The notes under the pieces were generated by a model. It worked only from the letters and a program-made list of their open reading frames with translations, did not search any database and was not told where the DNA came from. Below, one piece after another: positions 60,738 to 64,000 of a DNA stretch of 64,000 nt; the stretch's first letter is position 1, and each line of letters opens with the position of its first letter. The position numbers and the translations under genes are program-made. The stretch is from Manihot esculenta (lineage: Eukaryota > Streptophyta > Magnoliopsida > Malpighiales > Euphorbiaceae): NCBI RefSeq assembly GCF_001659605.2, contig NC_035161.2, forward strand, positions 27,327,691-27,391,690, in the 5' to 3' direction.

Positions 60738-63089
60738 ATGGCAACCACCACTAACACCACTACACCAGCGGTGGACTCTGCAGCCTCGGCAGATGAGCTC
60801 ACCGCCAAGGCCGTACACAAACGCTATGAAGGTCTCGTCATGGTTAGAACCAAAGCTGTAAAAGGCAAAGGCGCGTGGTACTGGGCGCACTTGGAGCCTA
60901 TACTGGTTCAAAACACTGAGACCGGCCTCCCTAAAGCGGTTAAGCTCCGGTGTTCCTTATGCGACGCGGTTTTCTCCGCCTCCAATCCCTCGCGCACTGC
61001 CTCTGAGCATCTGAAACGCGGGACGTGCCCGAATTTCAACTCGCTTCCCAAACCCATTTCGTCTCTCTCCCCACCTTCGAACACTGCCGTTGCTTCGCCG
61101 TCAAGTGGTGGCGGTACTGCTGTTGTGCCTGCTGCTGCTTCTGTGGTGCACAATAACCGAAAACGTGCTGCTGGTGCAAGTTCTGGGGGGATGTCTGCTT
61201 CGTCGTATCCCATGACGGCTGTAGCTGCTGTTGCTTCCGCCTCTTCGTACCAAGTAAGTCCTCTTGCTATCGTGGATCCGTCGAGATTCTCAGGGGAGCT
61301 AGCAGTGTTGCCTCAACAACCGCATTTGATGCTTTCCGGCGGGAAAGAGGATTTAGGTGCTTTAGCCATGTTGGAAGACAGTGTAAAGAAGTTAAAAAGT
61401 CCTAAAACTTCTCCAGGGCCGGCTTTGAGCAAAACCCAGATTGACTGCGCCCTTGGTCATTTAGCTGATTGGGTCTACGAGTCTTGTGGGTCTGTGTCGT
61501 TTTCGGCTCTCGAGCATCCTAAATTCCGGGCATTTTTAAATCAAGTTGGCTTGCCTGCGGTTTCGAGAAGAGAGTTTTCCGGTGGTAGACTGGATGCTAA
61601 GTTTGAGGAAACTAAGGTGGAGTCTGAAGCAAGGATTAGAGATGCTATGTTTTTTCAGATTGCATCCGATGGCTGGAAAGTCAAGAGTTTTAGTGGTTTC
61701 AGTGGCGTAAATTTGGTGAATTTGACAGTGAATTTGCCTAATGGGACCAGTTTGTATCGGAGAGCTGTGTTTGTTAGCGGCTCAGTGCCTTCCAAGTATG
61801 CAGAGGAAGTTTTTTGGGAGACCATATCAGGGATTTGTGGGAGTGCTGTGCAGCAGTGTGTAGGAATAATTGCAGACAGGTTTAAGGACAAGGCATTGAG
61901 AAATATAGAGAGCCAGAACCACTGGATGGTCAATCTTTCTTGCCAATTTCAAGGATTCACTAGTTTGATAAAAGACTTTAGCAAGGAGCTTCCATTGTTC
62001 AGGACTGTCACTGAGAATTGCTTCAAGCTTGCAAATTTCGTCAATAACAAGCCTCAAATTCGTAATAGTTTCCATAAATATCAATTGCAGGAGTACGGGC
62101 ATGCAGGATTGTTGAGAGTGCCGTTGCGGGAATACGAGAAGATGGATTTTGGTCCTGTGTATACGATGATAGAGGATATATTGAGCTCAGCTCGAGCATT
62201 GCCATTGGTTCTGTTAGACGAATCATACAAGATAGTATCCATGGAGGATCCAACAGCGAGAGAAGTAGCTGAGATGATTAGAGATGTGGGGTTTTGGAAT
62301 GAACTGGAGGCGGTGCATTCATTGGTTAAGCTCACCAAGGAAATGGCTCACGAGATTGAAACGGAGAGGCCATTAGTTGGGCAATGCCTGCCGCTTTGGG
62401 ACGAACTAAGAGGAAAAGTGAAGGATTGGTGTTCAAAGTTCCACATTGCAGAAGGAGCAGTGGAGAAAGCGATTGAAAGACGGTTTAAGAAGAATTATCA
62501 TCCTGCTTGGGCTGCTGCATACATACTTGATCCACTTTATTTGCTTAGAGACACTAGTGGCAAATACCTTCCTCCTTTCAAATGTCTAACCCCTGAGCAG
62601 GAAAAAGATGTGGACAAGCTCATAACCAGGCTTGTCTCCAGAGAAGAGGCTCATATTGCATTAATGGAACTGATGAAATGGAGAACAGAAGGACTTGATC
62701 CGGTTTATGCAAGAGCTGTCCAGATGAAGGAAAGGGATCCCATTACAGGAAAGATGAAACTTGCCAATCCGCAAAGTAGTAGGCTTGTGTGGGAGACTTA
62801 CCTTACCGAGTTCAAATCACTAGGCAAAGTTGCAGTTAGGCTTATTTTCCTTCATGCTACTGCATGCGGATTCAAATGCAATTGGTCTTTGTTGAAATGG
62901 GTGTGTGCCCATGGGCATTCAAGAGCAGCCATGGACAAGGCACAAAAGTTGGTATTTATTGCAGCTCATTCGAAGCTTGAGAGGCGGGATTTTTCAAGTG
63001 ATGAAGATAAGGATGCAGAGCTTTTCGCATTGGCAAATGGTGAGGATGATGTGCTGAATGAGGTTCTTGTTGATACATCCTCAGTGTAA
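60738..63089 (+). CDS. hAT transposase-derived protein with BED-like zinc finger
   Basis: A single uninterrupted ORF of 783 aa. It resembles Arabidopsis At1g12380/At1g62870, plant proteins related to hAT transposases but not annotated as transposons. Near the N-terminus, KGKGAWYWAHL precedes a BED-like finger with Cys72, Cys75, His91 and Cys97. A Ser/Ala-rich linker spans about 105-190. The transposase-like core has the SDGW motif (Asp311), but the second acidic site, normally TDNA-like, reads ADRF around Asp380. The C-terminal hAT dimerisation region keeps CNWSLLKW (Trp716). The end is acidic (SSDEDKD). No terminal inverted repeats flank the gene, and it has its own promoter and a 3' UTR to about 63470. 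It is therefore probably a domesticated nuclear DNA-binding protein. Its target and role are unknown to me. Confidence 0.88.
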   Translation: MATTTNTTTPAVDSAASADELTAKAVHKRYEGLVMVRTKAVKGKGAWYWAHLEPILVQNTETGLPKAVKLRCSLCDAVFSASNPSRTASEHLKRGTCPNFNSLPKPISSLSPPSNTAVASPSSGGGTAVVPAAASVVHNNRKRAAGASSGGMSASSYPMTAVAAVASASSYQVSPLAIVDPSRFSGELAVLPQQPHLMLSGGKEDLGALAMLEDSVKKLKSPKTSPGPALSKTQIDCALGHLADWVYESCGSVSFSALEHPKFRAFLNQVGLPAVSRREFSGGRLDAKFEETKVESEARIRDAMFFQIASDGWKVKSFSGFSGVNLVNLTVNLPNGTSLYRRAVFVSGSVPSKYAEEVFWETISGICGSAVQQCVGIIADRFKDKALRNIESQNHWMVNLSCQFQGFTSLIKDFSKELPLFRTVTENCFKLANFVNNKPQIRNSFHKYQLQEYGHAGLLRVPLREYEKMDFGPVYTMIEDILSSARALPLVLLDESYKIVSMEDPTAREVAEMIRDVGFWNELEAVHSLVKLTKEMAHEIETERPLVGQCLPLWDELRGKVKDWCSKFHIAEGAVEKAIERRFKKNYHPAWAAAYILDPLYLLRDTSGKYLPPFKCLTPEQEKDVDKLITRLVSREEAHIALMELMKWRTEGLDPVYARAVQMKERDPITGKMKLANPQSSRLVWETYLTEFKSLGKVAVRLIFLHATACGFKCNWSLLKWVCAHGHSRAAMDKAQKLVFIAAHSKLERRDFSSDEDKDAELFALANGEDDVLNEVLVDTSSV

Positions 63090-63479
63090 CATTTTTTACT
63101 CCTTTTGAATTTTAAATTTGTAGGATTTTTTGGATTCTTTCCTCTATTTATTTCTTTTTGTACTTCTTTACTTACTCTTTAGAAGATTTTGAGCAGTCAG
63201 ATGGGAGGAAGAGGGGGAATTGATAGGGGGTTCAGTTTTTGTATGCCTAGCTAGTAATGCATGGCCTCATGATTTGAGCAATTGTCCATCTTTCATCCTA
63301 GAATGATTTTTGAAGTCTTTGAGTTTGCGGTGGAGAAAATCTTCTTGCTTCTAAAGATAGCAATTGCTGTATAAGAGATGTTACAGATCAGGAAGAATGT
63401 TGTAAATTTTTGTTCCTCAAGTAATTTGGATAAATGACAATATCTATAAGGGGAAAGGTTTTATTATTTCTCCTTTTTG

Positions 63480-64000
63480 TTCTAAGATCATAGCTCTGTT
63501 CTAATTTCTCATTTGGCTTTTAACAAGAGCAATGGGTGACAATCCGTTGAACTTAATCTGCCAAATACTACGACTCCAGACTGAAATAATATTTATTAAC
63601 AATGGGGAGTTGTTTGATGGCTCCATTCCATAAATTTAAGGGCGGCTCTGATATGAGTTAGTCTTTATAGCATTAATCTTCACCATTCTCCCATGGAAGT
63701 TGGTGTACTCAGTTTTCAAAGGCAGTGTGCTTTCTGACTTTAAAACCTATGCATAAAAAAAAATCCAGCTGAACTTTTGAAGTTGATGCTACTTGCAAGT
63801 GTGCAGTACACCCCCAGTGCTCAATGGTATTGTCTTGTGTATCCCTCATTTTTCTGCTAATGATCCTGTAATTTCTTGAAGAACAAGCATGAGTGGCTAT
63901 TGTATAATCATTTATCTCCAGTTGAATTGCATGTTTTTCTCATGTTTAGGCAATGATTGAAATGGGTCTGCCTGAAAGCTTTACACTTTGTTCTTGCTCT
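63480..64000. other. Downstream flank, no supported gene
   Basis: Balanced composition but no ORF of note, no splice-framed coding pattern and no repeat structure. It may be the start of another gene's leader or intron beyond the window. Confidence 0.5.

Noticed and set aside
1..64000. Search for CRISPR arrays, bacterial operons, plant microRNA hairpins and organelle insertions
   Set aside because: No regularly spaced repeat arrays, no polycistronic gene blocks, none of the common conserved miRNA sequences I checked by eye, and no plastid or mitochondrial gene fragments were seen.

Overview
The window is nuclear DNA from a eudicot plant. It has a very AT-rich intergenic background, intron-containing genes with clear plant orthologs, a nuclear tRNA gene, and many short transposable elements. 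The general look fits Malpighiales (the cassava/rubber tree/castor group), but that placement is an impression and not a measurement.

Six protein-coding genes and one tRNA can be modelled. Left to right: an ACT-repeat protein of the ACR8 type (+, 6468-8855); an AT-hook/PPC nuclear protein of the AHL1 type (+, 20941-26603); the plastid Clp core subunit CLPR2 (-, 30869-33813); an ER cargo receptor of the cornichon family (-, 36547-38956); a sterol C4-methyl oxidase of the SMO1 class (+, 49308-53159); tRNA-Lys(CUU) (+, 54215-54287); and a single-exon gene derived from a hAT transposase with a BED-like zinc finger (+, 60738-63089). In all five multi-exon models the reading phases close at every junction. 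The genes are unrelated housekeeping or regulatory loci and do not form a functional cluster.

The intergenic DNA carries well-delimited mobile elements. Two belong to one Mutator-like family with ~123-bp terminal inverted repeats and perfect 9-bp target duplications (14310-15460 and 43266-43723). The larger one holds an unrelated GC-rich insert with an internal ~208-bp duplication. A hAT element with a perfect 8-bp duplication lies at 40584-41974. Smaller hAT-type MITEs lie at 34862-35511 and 42546-43011, with a decayed relative at 47174-47600. A 5'-truncated Ty1/copia relic with its 3' LTR lies at 39369-40399. A 436-bp element with flanking 10-bp repeats and an internal 46-bp minisatellite lies at 35710-36145. 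Between the cornichon and SMO1 genes, four elements are packed into about 4.4 kb.

I found no previously undescribed multi-gene system. The points most worth a second look are: the foreign insert in the 14.3-kb Mutator-like element; the leader of the hAT-derived gene, which reads either as two abutting uORFs or as a short 5' exon that splices in frame onto the main ORF; an apparent GC-AG intron at the end of the cornichon gene; and a 3-kb stretch upstream of ACR8 dense in ACGT cores, with a perfect palindrome of two E2F-like sites.
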